Assembly (NCBI GenBank): GCA_001618615.1
Contig: LKHB01000185.1
Location: 1 to 64,000 of the forward strand
Direction of reading: 5' to 3'
Length of the DNA stretch: 64,000 nucleotides
Source: Fermentibacter danicus
GTDB taxonomy: Bacteria; Fermentibacterota; Fermentibacteria; Fermentibacterales; Fermentibacteraceae
Each line of letters starts with the position of its first letter. The first letter of the stretch is position 1. A program made the position numbers and the translations under genes. Shown here one piece after another: positions 26,572-35,203 of this stretch. The notes under the pieces were generated by a model that was not told the origin of the DNA, did not search any database, and saw only the letters and a list, made by a program, of their open reading frames with translations.

Positions 26572-26841
26572 TCAGGGTTTGATCAGAACCCACACACCTA
26601 CGACGATGAAGCCTATGCCGGCCAGCACCGACAGGGTCCTCCCCTGCACGAACCGGGACAGGGCCGCTCCAGCCAGGACTCCGATCGCGGAGGCGACCAC
26701 GAGGGCCGTTGCCGAACCGATGAAGACGGTCAGTTTCCTGCCGTCTCCGGCTGCGTAGAGCATGGTGGCAAGCTGAGTCTTGTCCCCGATCTCGGCCAGG
26801 AACACGGTGCCGAAAACCGTCAGGAGGAGCTTCCAGTCCAT
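26572..26841 (-). CDS. TMEM165/GDT1-family (UPF0016) cation transporter, single repeat
   Basis: An 89-residue membrane protein with three hydrophobic segments and the family signature EIGDKTQLATM near residue 17. Family members export Mn2+ or exchange Ca2+/H+. Most have two such repeats in one chain, whereas here there is only one, so a homodimer would be needed; single-repeat forms are known. The start lies 18 bases after a terminator-like hairpin, so the gene is expressed by readthrough or from a promoter within the hairpin region. I see no clear Mn2+ riboswitch in the 66-base gap. Confidence 0.88.
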   Translation of the reverse strand: MDWKLLLTVFGTVFLAEIGDKTQLATMLYAAGDGRKLTVFIGSATALVVASAIGVLAGAALSRFVQGRTLSVLAGIGFIVVGVWVLIKP

Positions 26842-26846
26842 CGAGC

Positions 26847-26862
26847 CCTTCTCCGAAGAAGG
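26847..26862 (-). promoter_or_regulatory. Hairpin overlapping the upstream terminator
   Basis: CCTTCT-CCGA-AGAAGG, a 6-bp stem just before the TMEM165-like gene. It shares the bases AAGG (26859-26862) with the larger hairpin at 26859-26885, so the two cannot form together fully. Confidence 0.3.
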
Positions 26863-26885
26863 CGCCCGGCCGGACCGGGCGCCTT
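26859..26885 (-). terminator. Rho-independent terminator of the subtilase gene
   Basis: A perfect 11-bp stem (AAGGCGCCCGG / CCGGGCGCCTT) with a 5-base loop, 22 bases after the protease stop on the minus strand, followed by CTTC. Confidence 0.7.
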
Positions 26886-26907
26886 CCTTGACTGAATACG
26901 GTTAAAC

Positions 26908-28668
26908 CTACTTGATGACGGTGAACCTGCTCGTGGCTGAAGAGCCGCAGCCGGAGGCCCTCAGGAAGTAGACTCCGTTGCCGAGTCCGTACGGGACGAC
27001 GAACTCGATCGTGTGGTTGCCCGAGCCCATCTCACCTTCGGTCACGAGGGCGATCTTCCTCCCGTGTATGTCGTAGACCGACAGGTTCACAGCACCCGGT
27101 TCCGCCATGTAGAGGCTGAAGGCACACGTCGTGGAGACGGGGTTTGGCATGGCGGATGAGAGCAGCAGGCTGGGAGTGGTCATGGAGGAGGAGCCAGACC
27201 CGCCGCCGATACCGTGGTAGATGACTGCCTGGACCGCCTGGAGAGCCTGGATGCGTCCGGCCCCGTAGGTGTTGTCCTTGCCGGAGGTTCCGAGATCGAG
27301 CGCGGTGGTTTCGAGGATCTCGTCAATTAAGGCGGGGGTGAGCGTGGACGCGGCGTCCGCATGGAGCATCAGCGCCATCAGCCCTGCGTTGTGGGGGGTG
27401 GCCATGGACGTGCCGCTCTTCGTCGTGTAGCCGCTGGTATTCTGGTAGTTGCAGCTCAGTACGTCCTCGCCGGGCGCGCAGACGTCGGGGCGCAGAAGAC
27501 CGGCGTTGGGAGGCGTGTCGTCATAGTCGTACCAGGGGGCGATGGTCTCCCAGTTGGCAGGACCGTGGCTGGAGAAGCTCGCTATCGCATCCGAGCTGGT
27601 GGTGGCTCCGACGCAGATGCATGCCGAAGGGGCTCCAGGCGCGACCTGGTCGGGATGGCGCCAGGGGGGCGGGCAGTCGCCGGGGGTACGGAGAGTCGCC
27701 GAGCCCGGGCCTTCGTTGCCCGCCGCTATGCTGTGGGGGACGCCGGCTGCGAGGATGTTCTCCTCGGCGGTTCTCCAGAGGGCCCTCTGGGGATTCCATG
27801 CCGGAATGTAGCCCAGGGAGGTGCTGAGGACGTCGGCCCCGTGGTCTACGGCCCACTGGAAGCCGTCCATGACGTTGACCTCGGCATCGGGACTCACGGA
27901 CGTCAATACCCTGACGGCCATGATCGTGGCGCCGGGAGCCACGCCGCAGACAGTGCCGGCAGTGCCGTCGCTGGCAACCGATCCGGCGCAGTGCGTTCCG
28001 TGGCCGCTCTCGTCCATCGGGTCGCCGTCGCCCGAGGCCATGTCCCATCCGTAGTGGAGGTTGGCAGGGGTGTCGTGCCACATGTGCGTGCGGAGGTCGA
28101 GATGGTTGTAGTTGACGCCGGTGTCGATGACGGCGACGACGATGCCCTCACCGTCATAGCCGAGCGCCCACACGGCAGGCGCCCCGATCTTGTCGACACC
28201 CCATGCATTGGCCCTGGAGAGCTCGTCCGGATTCGCCGGCCGGACGTCGATGGGTTCGATGAACGGGCAGGTGGCCGGCCTGAAGTCGACCCACGCGACG
28301 CATTCGAGGCTCGCCATGTCCCTTATCGCATCGACGGTGGCGCTGCAGCTTATGAAGTTGGCGAGCCAGTTCGTGTGCAGACCCGTCACGGACTCGGAGG
28401 GCCAGGCCTTGAGTGACTCGAGGATCGGAGCCTGGGTCTGCTCCGCCACGGCCTTCATGACCGAGACGGCGAACTCGCGCCTGTCGGCGCGGCTGAAGCC
28501 TGCCGTGGCCTGTGCGACGTACCCGCAGTCGACGTCTCCGGCCGGCTTGACGAAGATGTCGATCATGGCGTCGGCCCGTGCCGTTTCCATCTGGTCGACG
28601 AGCCTGGGCGTGATCATCCCGGCCGAAGCCGTCAAAGCCACAGTGAGACAAATGAACAAGTATTTCAC
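26908..28668 (-). CDS. Secreted subtilisin-like serine protease with C-terminal sorting-type domain
   Basis: A 586-residue S8 protease. GTG 28668 is preceded by GAGGTCA and starts a signal peptide (about 1-16). A prodomain-like region to about residue 140 follows. The catalytic triad is Asp in VVAVIDTGVN, His in SGHGTHCAGSVA and Ser in SGTSMATPHNAG, with the oxyanion Asn in IAAGNEGP. The last 85 or so residues (AMPNPVSTTCAFSLYM, LSVYDIHGRKIAL, GVYFLRASG, FTVIK) look like the type IX secretion / FlgD-like C-terminal domain that directs export or surface attachment in FCB bacteria. A terminator follows. Likely an extracellular, nutrient-scavenging peptidase. Confidence 0.93.
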   Translation of the reverse strand: MKYLFICLTVALTASAGMITPRLVDQMETARADAMIDIFVKPAGDVDCGYVAQATAGFSRADRREFAVSVMKAVAEQTQAPILESLKAWPSESVTGLHTNWLANFISCSATVDAIRDMASLECVAWVDFRPATCPFIEPIDVRPANPDELSRANAWGVDKIGAPAVWALGYDGEGIVVAVIDTGVNYNHLDLRTHMWHDTPANLHYGWDMASGDGDPMDESGHGTHCAGSVASDGTAGTVCGVAPGATIMAVRVLTSVSPDAEVNVMDGFQWAVDHGADVLSTSLGYIPAWNPQRALWRTAEENILAAGVPHSIAAGNEGPGSATLRTPGDCPPPWRHPDQVAPGAPSACICVGATTSSDAIASFSSHGPANWETIAPWYDYDDTPPNAGLLRPDVCAPGEDVLSCNYQNTSGYTTKSGTSMATPHNAGLMALMLHADAASTLTPALIDEILETTALDLGTSGKDNTYGAGRIQALQAVQAVIYHGIGGGSGSSSMTTPSLLLSSAMPNPVSTTCAFSLYMAEPGAVNLSVYDIHGRKIALVTEGEMGSGNHTIEFVVPYGLGNGVYFLRASGCGSSATSRFTVIK

Positions 28669-28717
28669 ACTGACCTCGCTTTCTCGAGTGGTGAAACGGA
28701 CATATCCATAACTTCAA

Positions 28718-29419
28718 CTATACTGCCGGAGTTCCAGAGTCCACAGTGTCCGCCTCCTGGTCCTCCATGAACTGGAGGCAGATCCTTCTCAGAGCGGCCT
28801 CCGGCTCGCATCCGGCCGACCGCGAGAGATTGACCAGATGGAAGAGGATCCTGCCGATCCTGTCTTCGACGATCTTCGGATCGGAGACCTCCGCAAGGTC
28901 CACCGGCCGTATGATCTCCGACGCCGACTCATCCGGCGAGGGAAGAGACCGGCCCAGATCGGAGGCCCTCTGCTGTATCCTCCAGGCCATCTGCAGGGCG
29001 GGCATCGAGCGGGGTACGGAGGCGAAGATTCCTTCCTCCCTCTTCTCCCCGGCCTTGATCCTCTCCCATTGTTTCTCGACCTGCCCGGGCGTGAGGCCTT
29101 CGGGGCTCCCGAACACGTGGGGGTGCCGGCGGACGAGCTTCTCCCTGATGCCGTCGGCTACTCCGCTGAGATCGAACCTGCCCTGCTCCTCCGCGATCAG
29201 GGCGTCCATGACTATGTGGAGCAGCAGATCGCCCAGTTCCTGCCGCAGCGAGTCCCAGTCCCCTCCGGCTGCGGCGTCCGCAACCTCGAAGGCCTCCTCG
29301 AGAAGGAAGGGCCGGAGCGACTGAACGGTCTGACTCCTGTCCCACTCGCACCCTCCTGGACCTCGCAGTCTCCTCACCGTATCCAGAAGGCCGGCGATGG
29401 AGGCGGAGGGATCACCCAT
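28718..29419 (-). CDS. mazG: MazG-type nucleoside triphosphate pyrophosphohydrolase
   Basis: About 233 residues from ATG 29419; the ORF could begin three residues earlier. It has the MazG fold: GPGGCEWDRSQTVQSLRPF, EEAFEVADA and the metal-binding QELGDLLLHIVM (ExxE..ExxD pattern), then a second, more degenerate half (GEKREEGIFASVPRSMPA). It hydrolyses NTPs to NMP and PPi and is thought to clean non-canonical nucleotides or alter (p)ppGpp. The start overlaps the end of the lpd gene by 8 bases, so the two are cotranslated, although no functional link is known. Confidence 0.92.
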   Translation of the reverse strand: MGDPSASIAGLLDTVRRLRGPGGCEWDRSQTVQSLRPFLLEEAFEVADAAAGGDWDSLRQELGDLLLHIVMDALIAEEQGRFDLSGVADGIREKLVRRHPHVFGSPEGLTPGQVEKQWERIKAGEKREEGIFASVPRSMPALQMAWRIQQRASDLGRSLPSPDESASEIIRPVDLAEVSDPKIVEDRIGRILFHLVNLSRSAGCEPEAALRRICLQFMEDQEADTVDSGTPAV

Positions 29420-30776
29420 GAACGGCACCGGGTCCGAAATCCTCGCCGGCTTCCATGAATATTTCCGTGAGCGTGGGGTGGGGATGGATCATCTCGCCCA
29501 GCCTGGAGGCGGACAGGCCGCAGTTGACGGCCACGAGCGCCTCTCCGACGAGGCTGCTGGCATCCCTTCCAACCATTTGTACGCCCAGGAGGCGTCCGTC
29601 CCCGGCGGAAGCGATCAGCTTTATCATCCCTTCCGTCTCGCCGAGGCCGACGGCCCGTCCGTTGGCCACGTATCTGGCCCGTCTGACCTCGATGGGCACG
29701 CCTCGGCGGATCCACTCCTCCTCGCCGGGTCCTACGGAGGCTATCTCGGGCGTGGTGAAGACGCACGAGGGAATAGTGTCGGGATCGGGAGCCGGCCTGG
29801 CGCGATCGGGGGCGAAGATGCCCTCGACCGCCGCGAGCCCTTGTGCCGACCCGGCATGCGCGAGCTGCCACAGGCCCGTCACGTCGCCCGCGGCATATAT
29901 GCCGTCGACACTGGTCTTCATCCTGGAATCGACCCGGATGCCTTTCCTGTCGAACTCCACGCCGCATTCGGCAAGCCCCTCGACATCCAGCCTCGGAATC
30001 CTGCCGGCCGCCACCAGCAGAGCGGCGCCCTCCACGGAGGAGCCGTCGTCGAGAACGACACGGGCCAGCTCCGGCGAGACGGAAGCGGAGGCGGCGGCCC
30101 TGCCTGTGAGTATCTTCACGCCGAGCCTGGAGAGAGAGTTGCGGAGGACCTGCCTGATGTCCGAATCGATCCCGGGCAGGATGTCGTCCATCATCTCCAG
30201 CACGGTGACCTCGACGCCGAAGATTCTAAGGATGGATGCAAACTCGCATCCCACCACCCCTCCGCCGATGATGACGAGGGAGCGCGGCAGTTCCCGCCAG
30301 GCCAGAACCTCCGTGCTGGAGAGGGCTCCCTCGACACGGAGCGGACCGGGGAACGCCGGGCGCGAACCCGTCGCCACGAGGATGTTCGCGGCCTCGAAGG
30401 TCTCCCCTCCGACGCAGACCGAGCCTCGTGCAGGGATGGATGCCTCCCCCCGGAGGATGTCGATTCCGAGGCCGGCCAGCCTGGCTTCGATACCCTTCCG
30501 GAGCCTCGTTACGACGAGATCCCTTCGCTTCGCCACCGCGGGGAAGTCGAGTTCGAGAGAACCCTTCAGACCCATGCGGGCTGCGTTCCGCGAGGCGTGC
30601 AGGAGATCCGCCGTGGCGGCGAGAGTCTTGGTCGGTATGCAGCCGCGGTTGAGGCAGGTTCCCCCGATGTCCTCCTCTTCGGCGACGGCCACATGCGCTC
30701 CGAGCTGTGCCGCTCTGATGGCGGAAACATATCCGGCAGGGCCGGAACCTATGACCATGAGATCGTAGCGTGTCAT
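29412..30776 (-). CDS. lpdA: Dihydrolipoyl dehydrogenase
   Basis: A 454-residue flavoprotein. The ORF extends to 31106, but that part overlaps the divergent TPR gene; ATG 30776 has GAGGAG 6 bases upstream and starts directly at MTRYDLMVIGSGPAGYVSA. The redox pair is CLNRGCIPTK, the NAD site is VIIGGGVVGCEFASI, and the catalytic His is in HPHPTLTEIFMEA. It reoxidises dihydrolipoamide for 2-oxo-acid dehydrogenases or the glycine cleavage system, but no E1, E2 or gcv gene is nearby. It heads a two-gene unit with mazG. Confidence 0.93.
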   Translation of the reverse strand: MTRYDLMVIGSGPAGYVSAIRAAQLGAHVAVAEEEDIGGTCLNRGCIPTKTLAATADLLHASRNAARMGLKGSLELDFPAVAKRRDLVVTRLRKGIEARLAGLGIDILRGEASIPARGSVCVGGETFEAANILVATGSRPAFPGPLRVEGALSSTEVLAWRELPRSLVIIGGGVVGCEFASILRIFGVEVTVLEMMDDILPGIDSDIRQVLRNSLSRLGVKILTGRAAASASVSPELARVVLDDGSSVEGAALLVAAGRIPRLDVEGLAECGVEFDRKGIRVDSRMKTSVDGIYAAGDVTGLWQLAHAGSAQGLAAVEGIFAPDRARPAPDPDTIPSCVFTTPEIASVGPGEEEWIRRGVPIEVRRARYVANGRAVGLGETEGMIKLIASAGDGRLLGVQMVGRDASSLVGEALVAVNCGLSASRLGEMIHPHPTLTEIFMEAGEDFGPGAVHG

Positions 30777-30828
30777 CTTCGGCTCCTCGCTGTCGATGGA
30801 AGGACGTGCAGAGAAGTTCTTCGGCGGA

Positions 30829-30834
30829 TATAAT
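30829..30834 (+). promoter_or_regulatory. Candidate -10 box for the TPR-tldDE operon
   Basis: A consensus TATAAT 28 bases before the TPR-protein ATG in the divergent lpd/TPR region. The -35 position 17 bases upstream reads GTGCAG, a poor match, so strength is uncertain. Confidence 0.45.
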
Positions 30835-30861
30835 AAGCTCTGACCAATACCGGAGGGAGCC

Positions 30862-31617
30862 ATGATTCCAGTCCTCCTCGCCCTGGTCCTTTCGCTCTCC
30901 ACCAACCTCGACGGGGAACGGGTCGATCTCCGCTGCGAAATAGGCGACGCATACTTCAGACAGGGCCTCCTCGAACAGGCAGAGAGCGAGTTCAGAGAGG
31001 CGCTCCGGCTCGATTCCTCCTGCGCGAAGGCGATGCTGGGTCTCGGCCGGGTGTACAGGGCCAGGGAGGCCTGGGAACAGGCCGAAATCTTCCTGCGCCG
31101 GTACACGGACTCCTATCCGTCCGATCCGGCCGGACTCCTCGAGCTGTCCGGCCTCCTGATGGAGACATGCAGGGTCGGGGAGGCATCGGAGCTGGCTCTT
31201 CGCGCCGCCGAAAACTCCGACGCGGACGGCGCCGCCTGGCTCATGGCCGGCCGCGCCGGTCTGGCCTGCGACGACACGACATCCGCCGTACGGTCGCTGG
31301 GAAGGGCTCTCGCGCTGGGGGGAAGGCCCTCCCTCGAGGCCTCCGTGCTGCTAGCCGAGATATCGCTTCGCTCGGGAGAAACAGCGGAAGCGCTCGAACT
31401 CCTCGACTGGGGGGTCGGTCAGGAACACGCCCCGTCGTGCTTCAGGCTGGGAGTGCTCTACGTGTCCTGGGGCGATCTCGTCAGGGGCTCCTGCCTGTTG
31501 AGGCAGAGTCTCGCCATATCTCCCGCGGGGCCCTTCTCGGACTCCGCCCGCGTCGTGCTCGACGAACTGGCTTCCTCCGGATTCTTTGCCGACATCCCGG
31601 AGACGGAGGAAAACTGA
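30862..31617 (+). CDS. Secreted or anchored TPR protein
   Basis: A 251-residue protein, with GGAGGGAG just before the ATG. A short hydrophobic N-terminus (MIPVLLALVLSLST) may be a signal peptide or anchor. The rest is tetratricopeptide helical repeats: GDAYFRQGLLEQAESEFREA, GLGRVYRAREAWEQAE, SLGRALALGG and RLGVLYVSWGDLV. No catalytic motif. It is first in a unit with tldD and tldE: its TGA overlaps the CTG that probably starts tldD. Likely a scaffold; role unknown. Confidence 0.85.
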   Translation: MIPVLLALVLSLSTNLDGERVDLRCEIGDAYFRQGLLEQAESEFREALRLDSSCAKAMLGLGRVYRAREAWEQAEIFLRRYTDSYPSDPAGLLELSGLLMETCRVGEASELALRAAENSDADGAAWLMAGRAGLACDDTTSAVRSLGRALALGGRPSLEASVLLAEISLRSGETAEALELLDWGVGQEHAPSCFRLGVLYVSWGDLVRGSCLLRQSLAISPAGPFSDSARVVLDELASSGFFADIPETEEN

Positions 31618-32999
31618 CCTCACGCGCCGGACTCTTCGATGATCTCCGCGAGAAGGCCCGGAAGGCGGTTCATTCGGCCGGCGCAGATTTCGCGGAGATC
31701 AGGGTGGAGACCCGCGATTCCGTATCGATGGTCCAGACCGGCGGCCTTCCCCCGGACGCCTCCTCCGACAGACAGTCGGGGTTCCATGCAAGGGTTCTGT
31801 GTGACGGGATATGGGGTTCCGCATGCGCCTCAGCCGACATGGATCCCGCGGAGATCCTGACCAGGGCCGTTGCAGCCGCCCGGACTGCGGGTGGAAGGGG
31901 TTCGGTCTCGCTGGCAAGGATTCCGTCCTCCTCGGAGACATGGCGGCCCGTTGTCGCCGAACCAGTACAGGAGGCTCCGGCTTCGGACAAGGCCTTTCTC
32001 TGCAGGAGATACCGCGAGCTGCTGGAATCGGAGACGCAGGGAGCCTCGTGCAGGGTTGCGTACAGGGACTTCCGGAGGCTGAAGGCGGTACTGAACTCGG
32101 CCGGATGCGACGTGATGGAGGAGGAGCAGTTCTGCGGGTTCCGCATGGAGGCTCTGTCATCCGACACTGGACTCCTGGCTTCAAGAGAGAGGGCGGGGAG
32201 ATCGGGGCTCGAGTTCTTCAGATCCCGGGAGGATCTGGTCGGAGAGGTCGCAGCCGAGTGCTCGGCGCTGGAGAGCGCCGTCACGCCACCCGATCCGGGA
32301 AGCCGCCTGCTCCTCGATCCCGAGAACGCCGGAGTCTTCATCCACGAGGTCTTCGGCCACCTCTGCGAATCGGGAGCGCACCCGCTGGCTTCCTCCCTGG
32401 GAGGCTACCTCCGCAGGGGAAGCCGGCTGGCTTCTCCCTGCGTGAACATCGTGGACGATTCGACACACTTCTCAATGCCCGGGAGCTGCGCCTTCGACGA
32501 CGAGGGGGTTCCCGGAACGAGGACGCCCATCGTAACTTCCGGAGTCCTCTCGAACCTTCTCCACACCCTGGAGACGGCCGGAGCGGCGGGGGTCGCGCCG
32601 ACGGGAAACGCCCGGGCGGCGGGATTCAGGTCGCTGCCCGGAGCGAGGATGACCTGTACCTATCTGGCTCCCGGGAGCATGTCCCTCGAAGCCATGACCG
32701 CGATGCTCTCGGACGGTCTGTATCTGGTCGGATCGCTCGGCGGCTCCACGGACATGGGCGGCTTCTCACTCACCTCGCGCCTCGGATGGAGGATCGAGTC
32801 GGGCAGGCCGACGGTCATGACCGGACCGGTGACGATCCACGGCAGGGTTTTCGACTTCCTGAAGTCGATCCAGTGCGTCGGATCGGACCTCACCCTGTAC
32901 AGCGGCCCCGGGGGCTGTTCGAGCGTCGGGGATGACCTGCTCCCGGTGAGCTACGGCGCTCCGCACACACTCGTATTCGCGCCCGGACGATCCGGATGA
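31614..32999 (+). CDS. tldD: TldD-type zinc metalloprotease subunit, probable CTG start
   Basis: A 461-residue TldD/PmbA-family protein. The zinc motif HEVFGH (HExxxH) is present, and the C-terminal Cys-containing GGCSSVGDDLLPVSYGAP matches the third-ligand region. The coding frame has no ATG, GTG or TTG that would give a full-length protein. CTG 31614 lies four bases after GGAGG, overlaps the stop of the TPR gene (CTGA), and gives the normal family length, so I take it as the start. With TldE it forms a heterodimeric peptidase that unfolds and trims peptides, such as antitoxins and modified-peptide precursors. Confidence 0.88.
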   Translation: MTSRAGLFDDLREKARKAVHSAGADFAEIRVETRDSVSMVQTGGLPPDASSDRQSGFHARVLCDGIWGSACASADMDPAEILTRAVAAARTAGGRGSVSLARIPSSSETWRPVVAEPVQEAPASDKAFLCRRYRELLESETQGASCRVAYRDFRRLKAVLNSAGCDVMEEEQFCGFRMEALSSDTGLLASRERAGRSGLEFFRSREDLVGEVAAECSALESAVTPPDPGSRLLLDPENAGVFIHEVFGHLCESGAHPLASSLGGYLRRGSRLASPCVNIVDDSTHFSMPGSCAFDDEGVPGTRTPIVTSGVLSNLLHTLETAGAAGVAPTGNARAAGFRSLPGARMTCTYLAPGSMSLEAMTAMLSDGLYLVGSLGGSTDMGGFSLTSRLGWRIESGRPTVMTGPVTIHGRVFDFLKSIQCVGSDLTLYSGPGGCSSVGDDLLPVSYGAPHTLVFAPGRSG

Positions 33000-34285
33000 A
33001 AGCCGATCACATACTCGAAGCGGCCTCCAGGGTGTCGGAGGCGGCCGAACTCATGACTCTGCATACGGTTTCGGAAACGGCTTCCGTATCGTCCCCGGGA
33101 GGCCCGATCCGGACCACTCTGGAGGAATCGAGCTGTTCGATCCGGATCGTGCGCAACGGGCGGATAGGTTCCGGCGCATCCTCCGGGCGGACGGCGGGAC
33201 CGGATCTCATCGACCAGGCGATAGCCCTCTCCAGAATCGGGCCCGAGGCGCTCTTCAGCCTGCCCGGGCCATCGGAACCGGAGCCTCTCGATACCGAACA
33301 TCCGCTGGTACTCCAGACCGGGCTCGAGGATCTGACCGGCTTCCTGATAGGGGTGGAGACGGAACTCGCATCCCGCTGGCCTCGTTCCGTCGTCCGGGGG
33401 TCCATCTCCAGAAGATCCGTGGAAGTCTCCGTCGCCAACACCTCCGGGTTCGAGGGGTCATACCGGAAGTCCGTCCTGGATCTGGCGCTCGCGTTCACCT
33501 TCGCGGGCCGCGATGGCATGACCGTCCGGAACGGCAGCTTCGTGACGGGACTCCCCCTCACCGATCCGGCGAGGATAGTCGACGGGCTGCTGCCCTGCGG
33601 CCCAGGCGTCCGGAGGACAGGCCCCCCGGGAGGATCAGTGATGGCGGTCCTTTCGCCGAGAGTCCTCTCGACGCTGCTTCAGACGATCCGCAGTCAGGCG
33701 GCGGGCTGGACCAGGGACAGGGGCTTCTCCTCCTTCGTGGAGGGGCAGTCCCTCGGTTCAGGGCTGTTCACCCTTCACGACCGTCCCAGGCTTCCGTTCG
33801 GCGGGGCATCAGCCCCGTTCGACGCCGAAGGGGTTCCCACGGCGGACAGATGCCTGGTCGAGAACGGAGTCTTCCTCGGCCACATACACGACCTCGCCAG
33901 CGCAGCCCGCTGCGGAACCGGATCGACCGGCTCGGCGGGGAGGAATCCGGGCGAGATGCCCGTACCGGTCTGCACAAACCTCGCTATGGAAGCCGGAGGC
34001 TCCAGCCTTGAGGATCTCCTGCGCGAAGCCGGAGAGGGTCTCCTGATCCTGGAGCTGCTCCCGGGAGTCTACGGAAACGCGGCGGGGGGGGATTTCAGAA
34101 TACCTGTCTCCTCGGCGTTCACGCTGTCCGGAGGAGAAGCTTCTGCTCCGCTCCGTACCGGGTGCTTCATGGAGGGGAATGCGCTCGATCTGCTTCGGAG
34201 CATCGCCGCGGTGGGGGACACCCTGTACGGCGTAGAGACGGACAGGCTACCGCATGTCCTCGTCGAGGGAATCACAGTCCGCTGA
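32996..34285 (+). CDS. pmbA: TldE/PmbA-type protease subunit
   Basis: A 429-residue member of the TldD/PmbA family without the zinc HExxxH motif, as expected for the TldE partner. The start overlaps the tldD stop (ATGA). The C-terminal half carries the family motifs FDAEGVPTADRCLVENGVF, GSAGRNPGEMPVPVCTNLAM and LLILELLPGVYGNAAGGDFR. The last 39 bases overlap the convergent flippase-like gene on the other strand. Confidence 0.92.
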   Translation: MKADHILEAASRVSEAAELMTLHTVSETASVSSPGGPIRTTLEESSCSIRIVRNGRIGSGASSGRTAGPDLIDQAIALSRIGPEALFSLPGPSEPEPLDTEHPLVLQTGLEDLTGFLIGVETELASRWPRSVVRGSISRRSVEVSVANTSGFEGSYRKSVLDLALAFTFAGRDGMTVRNGSFVTGLPLTDPARIVDGLLPCGPGVRRTGPPGGSVMAVLSPRVLSTLLQTIRSQAAGWTRDRGFSSFVEGQSLGSGLFTLHDRPRLPFGGASAPFDAEGVPTADRCLVENGVFLGHIHDLASAARCGTGSTGSAGRNPGEMPVPVCTNLAMEAGGSSLEDLLREAGEGLLILELLPGVYGNAAGGDFRIPVSSAFTLSGGEASAPLRTGCFMEGNALDLLRSIAAVGDTLYGVETDRLPHVLVEGITVR

Positions 34286-35151
34286 GACCCCGGCAGAGTC
34301 CGGTCGTTCCCCGGCTTCCCCGCCTCGCTCCCTCACGGAGGACATGGCCTCCCTGACCGCCCTCCACCCGCCCCTGAGGAAGACGGCCGTCGCGAACGCG
34401 ATGATCTCCGAAACCGTCAGCCAGAGCCTGGAAGCGAGTGCGAGCAACGGCAGCGCCCCCTGTTCCGAGGTCGGTACAATCAGCCTCATCAGCCACAGGA
34501 GGGCGACCTCGCTGACTCCGATGCCGGCCGGCGCCAGCAGCATGAGGAAACCGACGCCCACGGACGTCGGGAACAGGGCTATGCCCGGCAGGAAGTCCAG
34601 ATGGACGCCGAAGCTGAGCGCCAGGAGATGGAAGGCCATTCCCTGCAGGAGATACACCGTAAGATAGACGGGGATCAGCTTCAGAATGTTCGAGAAACCG
34701 GGATCGACGCAGGAGAGATCTCTTCCGGCCACCTTCCGGATCAGCCTGGTGAACCTCCTATGAGTGCCCGGATGTGCCGTGAGCAGCAGGGTGACTATCA
34801 GAAGCCCGAGCGCCGCAGTGAAGAGGACGGGATCCATGCCGAGCCTGTTCGAGATTGTCGGCGTGAGCGGCAGAGCCATTATCAGCGAGCAGATGACGAT
34901 GAAGAGCGTCTCCAGCACCAGGGCGCGCCCGNNCCGCCGGAGACGGCGCATGCGCGTTTCCATGACCATGCCGCCGAAACGAAGTGGATCTGAAGGACTA
35001 TCATCGAGGCGATAAGGAGAAGGGGATCGAAGTCCAGCAGGGCCGAGAGCCCTCCCGCGTCCCTTACGTTGGCGAGGGAGATCCGGACGAGGTAGTAGAT
35101 CGAGACGAGAGTGAGCAGGATTCCGAGCATCAGAGGGATGGTCCTGCGCAT
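34247..35151 (-). CDS. LPG-synthase-TM / UPF0104-type integral membrane protein, interrupted by an assembly gap
   Basis: Polytopic membrane protein. The N-terminal piece, from ATG 35151 (RRTIPLMLGILLTLVSIYYL), reaches the gap at 34932 after AAWSWKRACAVSG. The C-terminal piece, in another frame, has about five helices with LAPAGIGVSEVALLWLMRLI, the motif (PaGiGv.E) typical of the lysylphosphatidylglycerol synthase membrane domain / UPF0104 family of lipid flippases. A TTG at 35211 is an alternative start overlapping the upstream gene. The tail overlaps pmbA convergently. No catalytic aminoacyl domain is visible. Confidence 0.8.
34932..34933. other. Unsized assembly gap (NN) in the UPF0104-type gene
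   Basis: Two N bases. The two halves of the membrane protein are in different frames, so sequence of unknown length is missing. Confidence 0.88.
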
Positions 35152-35203
35152 GAGGGGCTTGTTGGCAGCGCCCGCGCAGTGGATCGAGCCTCCGCCGTCG
35201 GGA

